From Loktanella atrilutea (GTDB lineage: Bacteria > Pseudomonadota > Alphaproteobacteria > Rhodobacterales > Rhodobacteraceae): a stretch of DNA of 64,000 bases. Shown piece after piece: positions 17,402 to 25,046 of the stretch. The notes beneath the pieces were generated by a model that saw only the letters and a program-made list of their open reading frames with translations, made no database searches and was not told the DNA's origin. Where the stretch lies: positions 248,001-312,000 of the forward strand of contig NZ_FQUE01000003.1 of NCBI RefSeq assembly GCF_900128995.1, written 5' to 3'. Positions within the stretch are counted from its first letter, which is position 1. Each line of letters starts with the position of its first letter. The position numbers were made by a program, and so were the translations under genes.

Positions 17402-17848
17402 CTAAAGGCTGCGTCCGTCCAGATCCTCGACCAATTCGGAGAATTCGAAAATCAGGGGCATGTCGTCGGACCAGCCGCCATTGCGCTTGAAATAGGCCTC
17501 TTTCGACGTGCGCCAGCCCTGCAGCGTATAGGTGCTGCTTTCCGCCTCGGCCATCTCCTCGGTCACGTCGCAGAACCTGACCTGCACGACTTGGGTCGTG
17601 TGCACGACCAATGCAGGCGACCCGCCCCAGTTCGCGGCGATATCGCAGCGGCCGACGACGGGCATGGCGTCCGGATCGTCCTTCAGATCTCGCCACGGCG
17701 CGCAATTCGCTGACTTCTGACCCTTGCGGACAAGATCGATCTGCTGCTGGCACTCGGCCTTCGTGTTGCCAAAGCGAAAGGTGCCGGCCCCGGGATAAAG
17801 GTCGTTCAGGTCCACGATCGCGTCGTAATCATCGTCGCTGTTCGTCAT
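17402..17848 (-). CDS. ASCH domain-containing protein (YhfF-like)
   Basis: 148 residues. The layout fits the ASCH superfamily as in YhfF: FGNTKAECQQQIDLVRKGQK, then MPVVGRCDIAANWGGSPALV, HTTQVVQVRFCDVTEEMAEA and TYTLQGWRTSKEAYFKRNG. ASCH domains are PUA-like folds thought to bind RNA or modified nucleosides; some members are amidohydrolases for acylated cytidine. It is the last gene of the rpmI-rplT-pheS-YrhK run, three bases after the YrhK-like gene, so it is probably co-transcribed. The acidic start (TNSDDDYD) is unremarkable. The biochemical role here is unknown. Confidence 0.75.
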   Translation of the reverse strand: MTNSDDDYDAIVDLNDLYPGAGTFRFGNTKAECQQQIDLVRKGQKSANCAPWRDLKDDPDAMPVVGRCDIAANWGGSPALVVHTTQVVQVRFCDVTEEMAEAESSTYTLQGWRTSKEAYFKRNGGWSDDMPLIFEFSELVEDLDGRSL

Positions 17849-17851
17849 CGA

Positions 17852-18133
17852 TTAGCCCTCGTATCGGTGGGCCAGATCAGCGGCATCGCCGATCCGGGCA
17901 AGATGGATTTCACGCGACAACTTCAGTGTGGGTTTGACGGCAAACAGAATCGATCCGACCAGGAACAACCATAGGGCTACGGTTTCGGTGGTGGACCAGA
18001 AGAAAAAGATGGACCCGACGACAAAGCAGCTTGCCGCGCCGAAATCCACGCTGGTCCGGGCGATCTCGTAGAGCGCGAAAATGCGTTTTTGTCGCCGTGA
18101 CGACCGGTTGTCCTGATGGAACAGAATAGCCAT
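17852..18133 (-). CDS. YrhK-like small membrane protein
   Basis: 93 residues. Two hydrophobic helices (SVDFGAASCFVVGSIFFFW and VALWLFLVGSILFAVKP) with ALYEIARTSVDF before them and PTLKLSREI after them match the YrhK domain family, small integral membrane proteins of unknown function. The ATG at 18133 shares one base with the pheS stop (TGATG), so it is translated by coupling to pheS; longer frames upstream lie inside pheS. The domain's function has not been established. Confidence 0.75.
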   Translation of the reverse strand: MAILFHQDNRSSRRQKRIFALYEIARTSVDFGAASCFVVGSIFFFWSTTETVALWLFLVGSILFAVKPTLKLSREIHLARIGDAADLAHRYEG

Positions 18134-19203
18134 CACCGCGACAACCCGCCTCGTAGTGTCGGCACGTCCAGTGCAGAAAACCCGTAATGCCGGAGCCAGC
18201 GCAGGTCGCTGTCGAAGAACGCCCGCAGGTCGGGGATGCCGTACTTCAGCATAGCGATCCGGTCGATGCCCATGCCAAAGGCAAAGCCCTGCCATTGCGT
18301 TGGATCGACCTTCGCCGCCTCCAGCACCTTGGGGTGCACCATGCCGCTGCCAAGCACTTCCAGCCAGCCATCACCCTCCCCGACCTTCAGCTGCCCGTCG
18401 ACCCATGTACATTGGATGTCGACCTCTGCCGATGGCTCGGTGAACGGGAAATGAGAGGCCCGGAACCGCGTCTTCACGTCGGCATCGAAGTAGGCAGAGA
18501 AGAACTCTTCCAGCACCCATTTCAGGTTCGCCATGCTGACGTCCCTGTCGATGGCCAACCCCTCGACCTGATTGAACATCGGCGTGTGGGTCTGGTCGTA
18601 ATCGGCACGGTAGACGCGGCCGGGGCAGATGATCCGCATCGGCGCGCCCTGCGCCTCCAGCGAGCGGATCTGCACGGGGCTGGTATGAGTGCGGAGTACG
18701 GCGGGTGCGCGATCGTCGCCGGCTGCCCGCTTCATGTAGAAGGTATCCATCTCGGCCCGGGCCGGGTGGTGGCCGGGGATGTTCAACGCGTCAAAATTAT
18801 ACCAGTCGCTTTCGACTTGCGGGCCTTCGGCCACGGCGAAACCCATGTCCGCGAAAATTGCGGTCACTTCCTCCGTGACCTGCGAAATCGGGTGCAGCGT
18901 TCCTTGCGGGCGGTGGCGTATTGGCAGGGTGACGTCCAGCCACTCACTGCGCAGACGCGCATCCAGGGCGGCATCGCCCAGCGCAGTCTTCTTGGCGATC
19001 AATGCCGAGTTGATCTCGTCCTTCAGCGCATTCAGGGCGGGACCCGCGGTCTGGCGCTGCTCGGGGCTCATCTTGCCCAACTCGCGCATTTGCAAGGAAA
19101 TTTCGCCCTTCTTGCCAAGCGCCTGCACGCGCAGATCCTCGATACGGGCCTCGTTCGAGGCATCCGCGATCAGGCCAAGGTATTTCTGCTTGAGGTCATC
19201 CAT
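18133..19203 (-). CDS. pheS: Phenylalanine--tRNA ligase alpha subunit
   Basis: 356 residues, standard length. An N-terminal coiled coil (residues ~1-90) binds tRNA. The class II catalytic core has motif 2 ([20 protein letters not shown]), [11 protein letters not shown] for the phenylalanine/ATP pocket, and motif 3 ([18 protein letters not shown]). It charges tRNA-Phe together with PheT. pheT is not next to it: YrhK-like and ASCH genes follow and then a convergent gene, so the beta subunit must lie outside the window. It is separated from rplT by a terminator-like hairpin. Confidence 0.97.
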   Translation of the reverse strand: MDDLKQKYLGLIADASNEARIEDLRVQALGKKGEISLQMRELGKMSPEQRQTAGPALNALKDEINSALIAKKTALGDAALDARLRSEWLDVTLPIRHRPQGTLHPISQVTEEVTAIFADMGFAVAEGPQVESDWYNFDALNIPGHHPARAEMDTFYMKRAAGDDRAPAVLRTHTSPVQIRSLEAQGAPMRIICPGRVYRADYDQTHTPMFNQVEGLAIDRDVSMANLKWVLEEFFSAYFDADVKTRFRASHFPFTEPSAEVDIQCTWVDGQLKVGEGDGWLEVLGSGMVHPKVLEAAKVDPTQWQGFAFGMGIDRIAMLKYGIPDLRAFFDSDLRWLRHYGFSALDVPTLRGGLSR

Positions 19204-19289
19204 GAGAACCGCTCCGCGCCCGCATCAAAAGTTGTGGTGTGAATAGGCGTTCCACCCTTGCGCCGCAAGGGCGTGGCGGCGGAACGACA

Positions 19290-19314
19290 AAGGCCGCCCC
19301 GACGGGGCGGCCTT
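19290..19314 (-). terminator. Hairpin between rplT and pheS
   Basis: Arms AAGGCCGCCCC and GGGGCGGCCTT around a three-base loop. On the minus strand it follows rplT by about 20 bases and is trailed by TTGTCGTT, a modest T-rich tail. It probably terminates or attenuates transcription from the ribosomal protein genes into pheS. Confidence 0.7.
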
Positions 19315-19336
19315 CGCGGAAACACTTCGGATCGGT

Positions 19337-19699
19337 TCAGGCGGCCAGGGCGTCCTTGGCCTTGTTCACGATCGCAGCGAAAGCATCGGGCTCGTGCACG
19401 GCCAGATCGGCCAAGACCTTGCGGTCCACTTCGATCCCGGCCAGCGACAGGCCGTTGATGAAGCGGGAATAGGTCATCGCCTCGTCCACGGACCGGACAC
19501 CTGCGTTGATCCGCTGGATCCACAGGCTGCGGAAGTTCCGCTTGCGGACGTGCCGGTCGCGGGTTGCATATTGGTTCGCCTTGTCGACGGCCTGCTTGGC
19601 GACCTTGAAGGTCTTGGAGCGACGGTCGAAATAACCCTTGGCAGCGTCGAGAACTTTCTTGTGACGACGGTGCGTGACGGTTCCACCTTTAACGCGCAT
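19337..19699 (-). CDS. rplT: 50S ribosomal protein L20
   Basis: 120 residues, usual length. Highly basic, starting [20 protein letters not shown], with the L20 hallmarks [35 protein letters not shown] and [20 protein letters not shown]. It binds 23S rRNA early in large-subunit assembly. It lies 12 bases downstream of rpmI, the classical rpmI-rplT order; no infC is nearby. A hairpin separates it from pheS. Confidence 0.98.
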   Translation of the reverse strand: MRVKGGTVTHRRHKKVLDAAKGYFDRRSKTFKVAKQAVDKANQYATRDRHVRKRNFRSLWIQRINAGVRSVDEAMTYSRFINGLSLAGIEVDRKVLADLAVHEPDAFAAIVNKAKDALAA

Positions 19700-19711
19700 A
19701 TCAAATTCTCC

Positions 19712-19912
19712 TTATCGTGCGTAGGGCATCATCGGCTTGATGATCTTCTCATCAGCCTTCGACAGGATGGTCGTGCCGCGTGCGTCACGAATGAACTTGG
19801 TGGTGCGCTTGATCATGCCGTGGCGCTTGCCGGCCTGACCCGCCTTGATCCGGCCGGAGGCCGTCATGCTGAACCGCTTTTTGCAGCTCGATTTCGTCTT
19901 CATCTTCGGCAT
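19712..19912 (-). CDS. rpmI: 50S ribosomal protein L35
   Basis: 66 residues, starting [20 protein letters not shown] and containing the L35 signature [20 protein letters not shown] chose the ATG at 19912, which follows an AGGAGACGG ribosome-binding site; an upstream in-frame ATG would add 14 residues not found in L35. It is the first gene of the rpmI-rplT unit. Confidence 0.97.
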   Translation of the reverse strand: MPKMKTKSSCKKRFSMTASGRIKAGQAGKRHGMIKRTTKFIRDARGTTILSKADEKIIKPMMPYAR

Positions 19913-20020
19913 TTCCGTCTCCTCTGGGGTAGCGGTGAACGCGCGACTCGGCATGCCAACTTGGCCGGACGCGCGGGTTGAAGGCGCCGTATAGGCGGAG
20001 GTCGCGGGAATGGCAAGCCG

Positions 20021-20245
20021 TCAGTGGGTAAAGGACGCGATGACCCGCATAAAGGCATCCGGAGTATTTGCCAGCGTGTAGGTCATCGGACGTTCATTCA
20101 CGACATAGCCGATCATCACGGCACCGATCAGGATGATTAGTGCAGGCGCACGTGGCGCGCGCCCGTCCATGAACGCACTCAGGGTCGCGGGAATGGCCAT
20201 CACGCAAATGATGACACCGACGACGAAGACCAGGTCGGTGTCCAA
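20021..20245 (-). CDS. Small predicted membrane protein
   Basis: 74 residues with two hydrophobic segments (FVVGVIICVMAIPATLSAF near 7-25 and APALIILIGAVMIGYVV near 33-49) joined by a short charged loop (MDGRAPR). I do not recognise a named family. It lies 32 bases downstream of pyruvate kinase on the same strand and may share its transcript. No enzymatic motif is visible. Confidence 0.65.
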   Translation of the reverse strand: MDTDLVFVVGVIICVMAIPATLSAFMDGRAPRAPALIILIGAVMIGYVVNERPMTYTLANTPDAFMRVIASFTH

Positions 20246-20277
20246 AACGAAGCCTCATAACTTGCTATGTCGCAAGG

Positions 20278-21723
20278 TTACTCGGAATCGGAGGCGTAAA
20301 TCAACCGTTCTGCACAGGGGGCGACGCGCAGGATGTTCGTCGAACCCGGGGTATTGAAGGGCACGCCGGCAGTGACGACGATCATGTCGTCTTCCGTGGC
20401 CATGCCTTCGGCCTTGGCCGCGCGGACTGCGGCAATCACCGCGTCCTTGAACCGGTCGACTGACCCGGTCATCACGCAGTTCGTCCCCCAGGTCAGACAC
20501 AGCCGCCGCGCCGTTCCCATTTCGTTGGTCAGGGCAAGGATCGGCACGCGCGGCCGTTCACGCGCAACCAGAAGCGCCGTCGTGCCCCGTTGGGAAAAGC
20601 AGACGATCGCCTTGATATCGGCGGTCTCCGCGATTTCGCGGGCGGCCGCGACGATGCCATCAGCCACAGAAGTGCGCGCGGCGCGCCGGCTGCTTTCGAT
20701 GATCTCCGTATAGGTCGGGTCGGCTTCCACCTCCTGCGCGACGTTGTCCATCGTCTGGACGGCCTCTATCGGAAAGGAGCCGGCGGCGGATTCGGCGGAC
20801 AGCATGATCGCATCGGCGCCTTCGTAGATCGCGGTCGCGACGTCGGACACCTCTGCCCGGGTCGGCATCGGCGACTCGATCATGGATTCCAGCATCTGCG
20901 TCGCCACGATCACCGGTTTGGCGGCGGCGCGGCACTTGCGCACCAGTTGCTTCTGGATCGGCGGAACGTTCTGCACGGGCAGTTCGACGCCCAGGTCGCC
21001 GCGGGCGACCATGATGCCGTCGCTGACGGCCAAAATTTCGTCAAAGACCTTTACGGCGTTCGGCTTCTCGATCTTGGACAGGATTGCGGCCCGGCCCTTG
21101 GCCAGTTCGCGCGCCTCGGTCACGTCGGCGGCCCGCTGGACGAACGACAACGCCAGCCAGTCGACGCCAAGGTCGCAGACGAAGTCCAGATCCTTCCGGT
21201 CCTTGGCGGACAAGGCGGCAAGTGGCAGGATCACGTCCGGGACGTTGACACCCTTGCGGTTAGAGATCGTGCCGCCGACGATGACCTCGCAATCCGCGAA
21301 ATCGGCACCGCAATCCTTCACGCGCAGCTTGATCTTACCGTCGTTCACCAACAGATGCGCACCCGGCTCCAGGGCATCGAAGATCTCTTTGTGCGGTAAT
21401 TTCACACGGGTGGCGTCGCCTTCGTCATCCTTCAGGTCCAGACGGAAGGACGCGCCGACTGCGAGGTTTTCTTCGCCATTTTTGAAGACGCCGACACGCA
21501 GTTTCGGCCCCTGCAGGTCCGCGAGGATGCAGATCGGGCTGCCAATGTCCGCCTCTACCTTGCGGATCATCGCATGGCGCACGCGGATTTCGTCGTGACT
21601 GCCGTGGGACATGTTCAGGCGAAATACATCTGCACCGGCCTCGTGCAGTTTGCGGATCATGTCGTAGCTGTTCGACGCCGGTCCAAGGGTGGCAACGATC
21701 TTCACGTGGCGGTTGCGTTTCAT
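20278..21723 (-). CDS. pyk: Pyruvate kinase
   Basis: 481 residues. It makes pyruvate and ATP from phosphoenolpyruvate, the last step of glycolysis. The start KIVATLGPASNSYDMIRKLH, the substrate-loop region FRLNMSHGSHDEI, the catalytic Lys in ILSKIEKPNAVKVFDEIL, and the signature MVARGDLGVEL with VIVATQMLESMIESPMPTRA are intact. The C-terminal domain is normal length. The ATG at 21723 follows AGGGACAAGAGCC. A candidate promoter lies 60-90 bases upstream. Confidence 0.97.
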   Translation of the reverse strand: MKRNRHVKIVATLGPASNSYDMIRKLHEAGADVFRLNMSHGSHDEIRVRHAMIRKVEADIGSPICILADLQGPKLRVGVFKNGEENLAVGASFRLDLKDDEGDATRVKLPHKEIFDALEPGAHLLVNDGKIKLRVKDCGADFADCEVIVGGTISNRKGVNVPDVILPLAALSAKDRKDLDFVCDLGVDWLALSFVQRAADVTEARELAKGRAAILSKIEKPNAVKVFDEILAVSDGIMVARGDLGVELPVQNVPPIQKQLVRKCRAAAKPVIVATQMLESMIESPMPTRAEVSDVATAIYEGADAIMLSAESAAGSFPIEAVQTMDNVAQEVEADPTYTEIIESSRRAARTSVADGIVAAAREIAETADIKAIVCFSQRGTTALLVARERPRVPILALTNEMGTARRLCLTWGTNCVMTGSVDRFKDAVIAAVRAAKAEGMATEDDMIVVTAGVPFNTPGSTNILRVAPCAERLIYASDSE

Positions 21724-21785
21724 CGGCTCTTGTCCCTTTCGCAGCGAAGTTGACGGGTGTTAGCGGTAACGTCGCCGTCACGGCC

Positions 21786-21814
21786 CTTATTGCGCAATTC
21801 CAATCCTGTCACAA
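21786..21814 (-). promoter_or_regulatory. Possible pyk promoter
   Basis: On the minus strand TTGTGA (21809-21814) is followed after exactly 17 bases by AATAAG (21786-21791). Each box matches the sigma-70 consensus at four of six positions. It sits about 65 bases upstream of the pyk start. Confidence 0.35.
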
Positions 21815-21851
21815 CTAGCGTAAATGGCGTGTTTAAAGAATGACAGGTTCC

Positions 21852-22589
21852 ATGACCGATACTGCCTACGAAATCACTGGCGCCGGCCGCCCGGGACGCT
21901 GGTTGATCACCTGCGATCACGCGACAAACATCGTGCCCGACTGGGTGAACGGCGGCGACCTCGGCCTGCCCTCGGCAGAGATGCAGCGCCATATTGCCTA
22001 TGATGTCGGCGCCCTCGGCGTGGCCTTGGCCTTGGGAGAGGCGCTCGATTCTCCGGTTGCCGCGTCGCGCTTTTCCCGCCTCGTCATCGACCCCAACAGG
22101 GGAGAGCAGGACCCGACCCTGCTGATGAAGCTTTACGACGGGACCGTGATACCGGCCAACGCCCGTGCCGACGATGCAGACCTGACGCGCCGCCTGCAAC
22201 TTTTGCACCGCCCCTATCACCGGGCTGTCGCGTCACTCGCCGAGAAACGGTCGGATCCGGTGATCTGCGCGGTCCACAGTTTCACACCCCAGCTGAATGG
22301 TCGCCCGCCACGCCCGTGGGAGATCGGCATACTCTATGCGACAGACGACCGGCTTGCGCGGCCTTTCATCGCCGCCTGTCGCGCGCAGGGCTGGACGACG
22401 GGGGACAATCAGCCCTACACCGGGCACCTGCCGGGCGACAGCATCGACCGGCATGCCCTCCAGCACGGCCGCCCGAACTTGCTGATCGAGGTGCGCCACG
22501 ATCTGATCGCCACCGCAGCCGGACAAGCGACTTGGGCCACCCGTCTGGCGCCGATCCTGCAGCAGGTGCTGGCGGACAGCGAACTTTGA
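21852..22589 (+). CDS. N-formylglutamate amidohydrolase family protein
   Basis: About 245 residues. The family pattern is clear: WLITCDHATNIVP at the N terminus (zinc-type HxxN), AYDVGALGVALALGEALDSP, SRLVIDPNRG, AVHSFTPQLNGRPRP-like segment (VICAVHSFTPQLNG) and RPNLLIEVRHDLI at the C terminus, with His and Glu residues for a metal site. The family hydrolyses N-formyl or related amides, as in histidine degradation (HutG-type), but no other hut gene is present, so the substrate is uncertain. Starts at 21840 and 21852 are both possible; I prefer 21852 for its AGG upstream. It is divergent from pyk and precedes the DUF1244 gene by 12 bases. Confidence 0.85.
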   Translation: MTDTAYEITGAGRPGRWLITCDHATNIVPDWVNGGDLGLPSAEMQRHIAYDVGALGVALALGEALDSPVAASRFSRLVIDPNRGEQDPTLLMKLYDGTVIPANARADDADLTRRLQLLHRPYHRAVASLAEKRSDPVICAVHSFTPQLNGRPPRPWEIGILYATDDRLARPFIAACRAQGWTTGDNQPYTGHLPGDSIDRHALQHGRPNLLIEVRHDLIATAAGQATWATRLAPILQQVLADSEL

Positions 22590-22601
22590 AGGAGTATGAC
22601 G

Positions 22602-22892
22602 ATGGACGACCAGACCCGTATCGAGCTTGAAGCCGCTGCGTTTCGTCGCCTGCAACAGCATCTGATGCAGGACCGCCATGACGTGCAGAACATCGACCTG
22701 ATGAATATGGCCGGCTTCTGCCGGAACTGCCTGTCCCGTTGGTATCAGGAAGCGGCGAATGCCCGTGGCATCCCGATGTCGAAGGACGAGGGGCGCGAAG
22801 CATTCTATGGCATGCCCTATGCAGAATGGCAGGCCAACCACCAGACCGAGGCGACGCCGGACGCGAAGGCTGCGTTCAAGGACAGCCATTAG
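22602..22892 (+). CDS. DUF1244 family protein
   Basis: 96 residues. It matches the short DUF1244 family: AAAFRRLQQHLMQDRHDVQN, MNMAGFCRNCLSRWYQEAA, then GREAFYGMPYAEWQANHQ. The conserved FCRNCL Cys pair could bind a metal, but no activity is established. I chose the ATG at 22602 because AAGGAG lies seven bases upstream; the ATG at 22596 would be only one base from it. It probably shares a transcript with the preceding amidohydrolase and ends at a strong hairpin. Confidence 0.85.
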   Translation: MDDQTRIELEAAAFRRLQQHLMQDRHDVQNIDLMNMAGFCRNCLSRWYQEAANARGIPMSKDEGREAFYGMPYAEWQANHQTEATPDAKAAFKDSH

Positions 22893-22898
22893 AACGTC

Positions 22899-22923
22899 CC
22901 GGCACCCCCGGCGGGGGTGCCGG
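22899..22923. terminator. Hairpin between convergent DUF1244 gene and preA
   Basis: Perfect 11-base arms CCGGCACCCCC and GGGGGTGCCGG with a GGC loop in the 38-base gap between two convergent genes. It has no long T-run on either side but is well placed to end transcription in both directions. Confidence 0.7.
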
Positions 22924-22930
22924 CGATGGC

Positions 22931-24235
22931 TCATTCGGCTGCGACGGCGCCCGGATTGTTCGGGTGCGTCGTCCAGTTTGCGTAGTCGTCCAAGACGAGC
23001 TTGCCGGTCCGGGGGTCCGTCCGACCCGACGGCAGCTGCTCCATCGAAATGCAGTCCTGCACCGGGCAGACGTCGACGCAAAGGTTGCAGGCCACGCACT
23101 CCTCATCGATCACCGTAAAGGTCCGGTCTGCCGACATGGCGATCGCTTGGTGCGAAGTATCCTCGCAAGCCGCATAGCAGCGCCCGCAGGAAATGCATTT
23201 GTCCTGATCGATCTTTGCTTTGGCGATGTAGTTCAGGTTCAGATACTGCCAGTCCGTCACGTTGGGCACGGCGCGGCCGACGAAATCGGCGGTCGAGGCA
23301 TAGCCCTTCTCGTCCATCCATTGCGACAGGCCGGACTTCATCTCGGCTACGATCTTGAAGCCGTAAGTCATCGCCGCCGTGCAGACCTGCACGTTGCCGC
23401 AGCCGAGCGCCATGAACTCCGCCGCGTCGCGCCAGGTGGTGATGCCGCCGATGCCGGAGATCGGCATCCCGCGCGTCGCCGGGTCGCGGGCGATCTCGGC
23501 CACCATGTTCATCGCGATGGGCTTCACGGCCGGCCCGCAATAGCCGCCGTGGGTGCCCTTGCCGTCGATCATCGGCTCGGGCGACATCGCGTCGAGGTTG
23601 ACGGAGGTGATCGAGTTGATCGTGTTGATCAGGCTGACCGCATCCGCGCCGCCGTTCTTCGCCGCCTGCGCTGGCTTGCGGATGTCGGTGATATTGGGCG
23701 TCAGCTTCACGATCACCGGCCGCTGGTAGTACTGCTTGCACCAGCGCACGACCATTTCGATATATTCGGGCACTTGGCCCACGGCGGAGCCCATGCCGCG
23801 CTCGGCCATGCCGTGCGGGCAGCCGAAGTTCAGCTCGATCCCGTCGGCGTTCGTCTCCTCCACGCGCGGCAGGATGTCCTTCCATGCCTGCTCCTCGCAG
23901 GGCACCATGATCGAGGCGATCAGCGCGCGGTCGGGGTAGTCCGCCTTGACGCGGGCCATCTCCTCCAGGTTCACCTCGAGCGGGCGGTCGGTGATCAACT
24001 CGATGTTGTTCAAACCCAGCAATCGCCGGTCGGCGCCATAGATCGCGCCGTAACGCGGGCCGTTCACATTGACGACGGGCGGACCTTCGGCGCCAAGCGT
24101 CTTCCACACGACACCGCCCCACCCCGCCTCGAACGCGCGCCGGACGTTGTATTCCTTGTCCGTCGGCGGGGCGGAGGCGAGCCAGAATGGGTTGGGGCTT
24201 TGGATGCCAAGAAAGTCGGTGGTCAGGTCGGCCAT
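22931..24235 (-). CDS. preA: NAD-dependent dihydropyrimidine dehydrogenase subunit PreA
   Basis: 434 residues. The N-terminal FMN-binding TIM barrel of the dihydroorotate dehydrogenase type starts TDFLGIQSPNPFWLASAPPT, with LNFGCPHGMAERGMG and INTINSITSVNLDAM (substrate-binding Asn residues) and the phosphate site SGIGGITTWRDAAEFM. Two [4Fe-4S] motifs follow (CISCGRCYAACEDTSHQ and CVACNLCVDVCPVQDC). With PreT it reduces uracil/thymine to dihydropyrimidines in the reductive degradation route. It is the last gene of preT-(Fpg-like)-preA. The later pathway genes (dihydropyrimidinase, ureidopropionase) are not in the window. Confidence 0.95.
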   Translation of the reverse strand: MADLTTDFLGIQSPNPFWLASAPPTDKEYNVRRAFEAGWGGVVWKTLGAEGPPVVNVNGPRYGAIYGADRRLLGLNNIELITDRPLEVNLEEMARVKADYPDRALIASIMVPCEEQAWKDILPRVEETNADGIELNFGCPHGMAERGMGSAVGQVPEYIEMVVRWCKQYYQRPVIVKLTPNITDIRKPAQAAKNGGADAVSLINTINSITSVNLDAMSPEPMIDGKGTHGGYCGPAVKPIAMNMVAEIARDPATRGMPISGIGGITTWRDAAEFMALGCGNVQVCTAAMTYGFKIVAEMKSGLSQWMDEKGYASTADFVGRAVPNVTDWQYLNLNYIAKAKIDQDKCISCGRCYAACEDTSHQAIAMSADRTFTVIDEECVACNLCVDVCPVQDCISMEQLPSGRTDPRTGKLVLDDYANWTTHPNNPGAVAAE

Positions 24236-24257
24236 TGTGGGTTCTCCGGGTTGGGGC

Positions 24258-25046
24258 TCAGCCCGCGTGGGTCTGGTGATCGGGACAGTGGTAGGCGGTG
24301 CGACCGCCGACCTTTTTCTTGGTAATGGTGCCGCCGCAGCGGGGGCAGTCGGCCCCGTCCTTGCGGTGGTGGATCAGCCAGTCGGCGGGCAGCTGGCTGT
24401 AATCGGCGTTCTTTGCCATGACGTGGCCCATGATGTCCTGCACGGCGCGGTGCAGGTGGGCGACGGCCTTGCCGTCCAGATCGGTGCCACGCGTATCCGG
24501 CATGATACCGCAGCGATAAAGCGCCTCGTCCGACCACAGGTTGCCGACGCCCGCCATCTTCGACTGGTCGAGCAAGGCAGATTTCACCGCGGTCTTGGTG
24601 CTGCCGATGGCCTGGGCAAAGGCATTGTCACCCATCTTCATCGCGTCGGGGCCCAGACCCTTCGCGGCGATGAACGCGTCCACATCCTCGATCAGCTTCA
24701 CGCGACCGAACTTGCGCGGGTCGCGAAAGGCGAGGCGGCGGGTCCCTTCGAAGATTACGATGAGGCGGGCGTAGTCGGGTGGCGTCTCGCCCTCGTCGTA
24801 GACCCGAAGCGACCCGGACATCCCGAGGTGAATGTGCAGCCAAGGACCGTCGGAGGTTCCGGCAAAGATATATTTGCCGTGTCGCCGCGTCTGGCTGAAT
24901 TGCGTGCCGACCAGACGCTCGCGCTCTGCCTCTGACGGCAGTTGAACGTGGGTAACCTCGCCTAGGTCGAAGCCCGCAATCGTCCGGTGCAGACAGTGGT
25001 CCGCGATCCGCCGCCGGGCGGCGTCGGATTCGGGCAATTCAGGCAC
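24258..25046 (-). CDS. Formamidopyrimidine-DNA glycosylase (Fpg/Nei) family protein
   Basis: 262 residues. The mature N terminus Pro-Glu (MPELPES) and RRHGKYIFAG (catalytic Lys) match Fpg. The H2TH motif is GVGNLWSDEALYRCGI. The C-terminal zinc finger reads CPRCGG...RTAYHCPDHQ: the fourth ligand, normally Cys, is His. Fpg enzymes excise oxidised bases from DNA. Here the gene sits inside a pyrimidine-reduction operon, overlapping the end of preT by 8 bases and 22 bases before preA. Whether it is the main MutM of the cell or a side paralogue cannot be told from the window. Confidence 0.85.
   Translation of the reverse strand: MPELPESDAARRRIADHCLHRTIAGFDLGEVTHVQLPSEAERERLVGTQFSQTRRHGKYIFAGTSDGPWLHIHLGMSGSLRVYDEGETPPDYARLIVIFEGTRRLAFRDPRKFGRVKLIEDVDAFIAAKGLGPDAMKMGDNAFAQAIGSTKTAVKSALLDQSKMAGVGNLWSDEALYRCGIMPDTRGTDLDGKAVAHLHRAVQDIMGHVMAKNADYSQLPADWLIHHRKDGADCPRCGGTITKKKVGGRTAYHCPDHQTHAG

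Noticed and set aside
22739-24325. A 528-codon plus-strand frame opposite preA
   Set aside because: It spans the convergent terminator hairpin and the antisense of preA; the translation has no family features.
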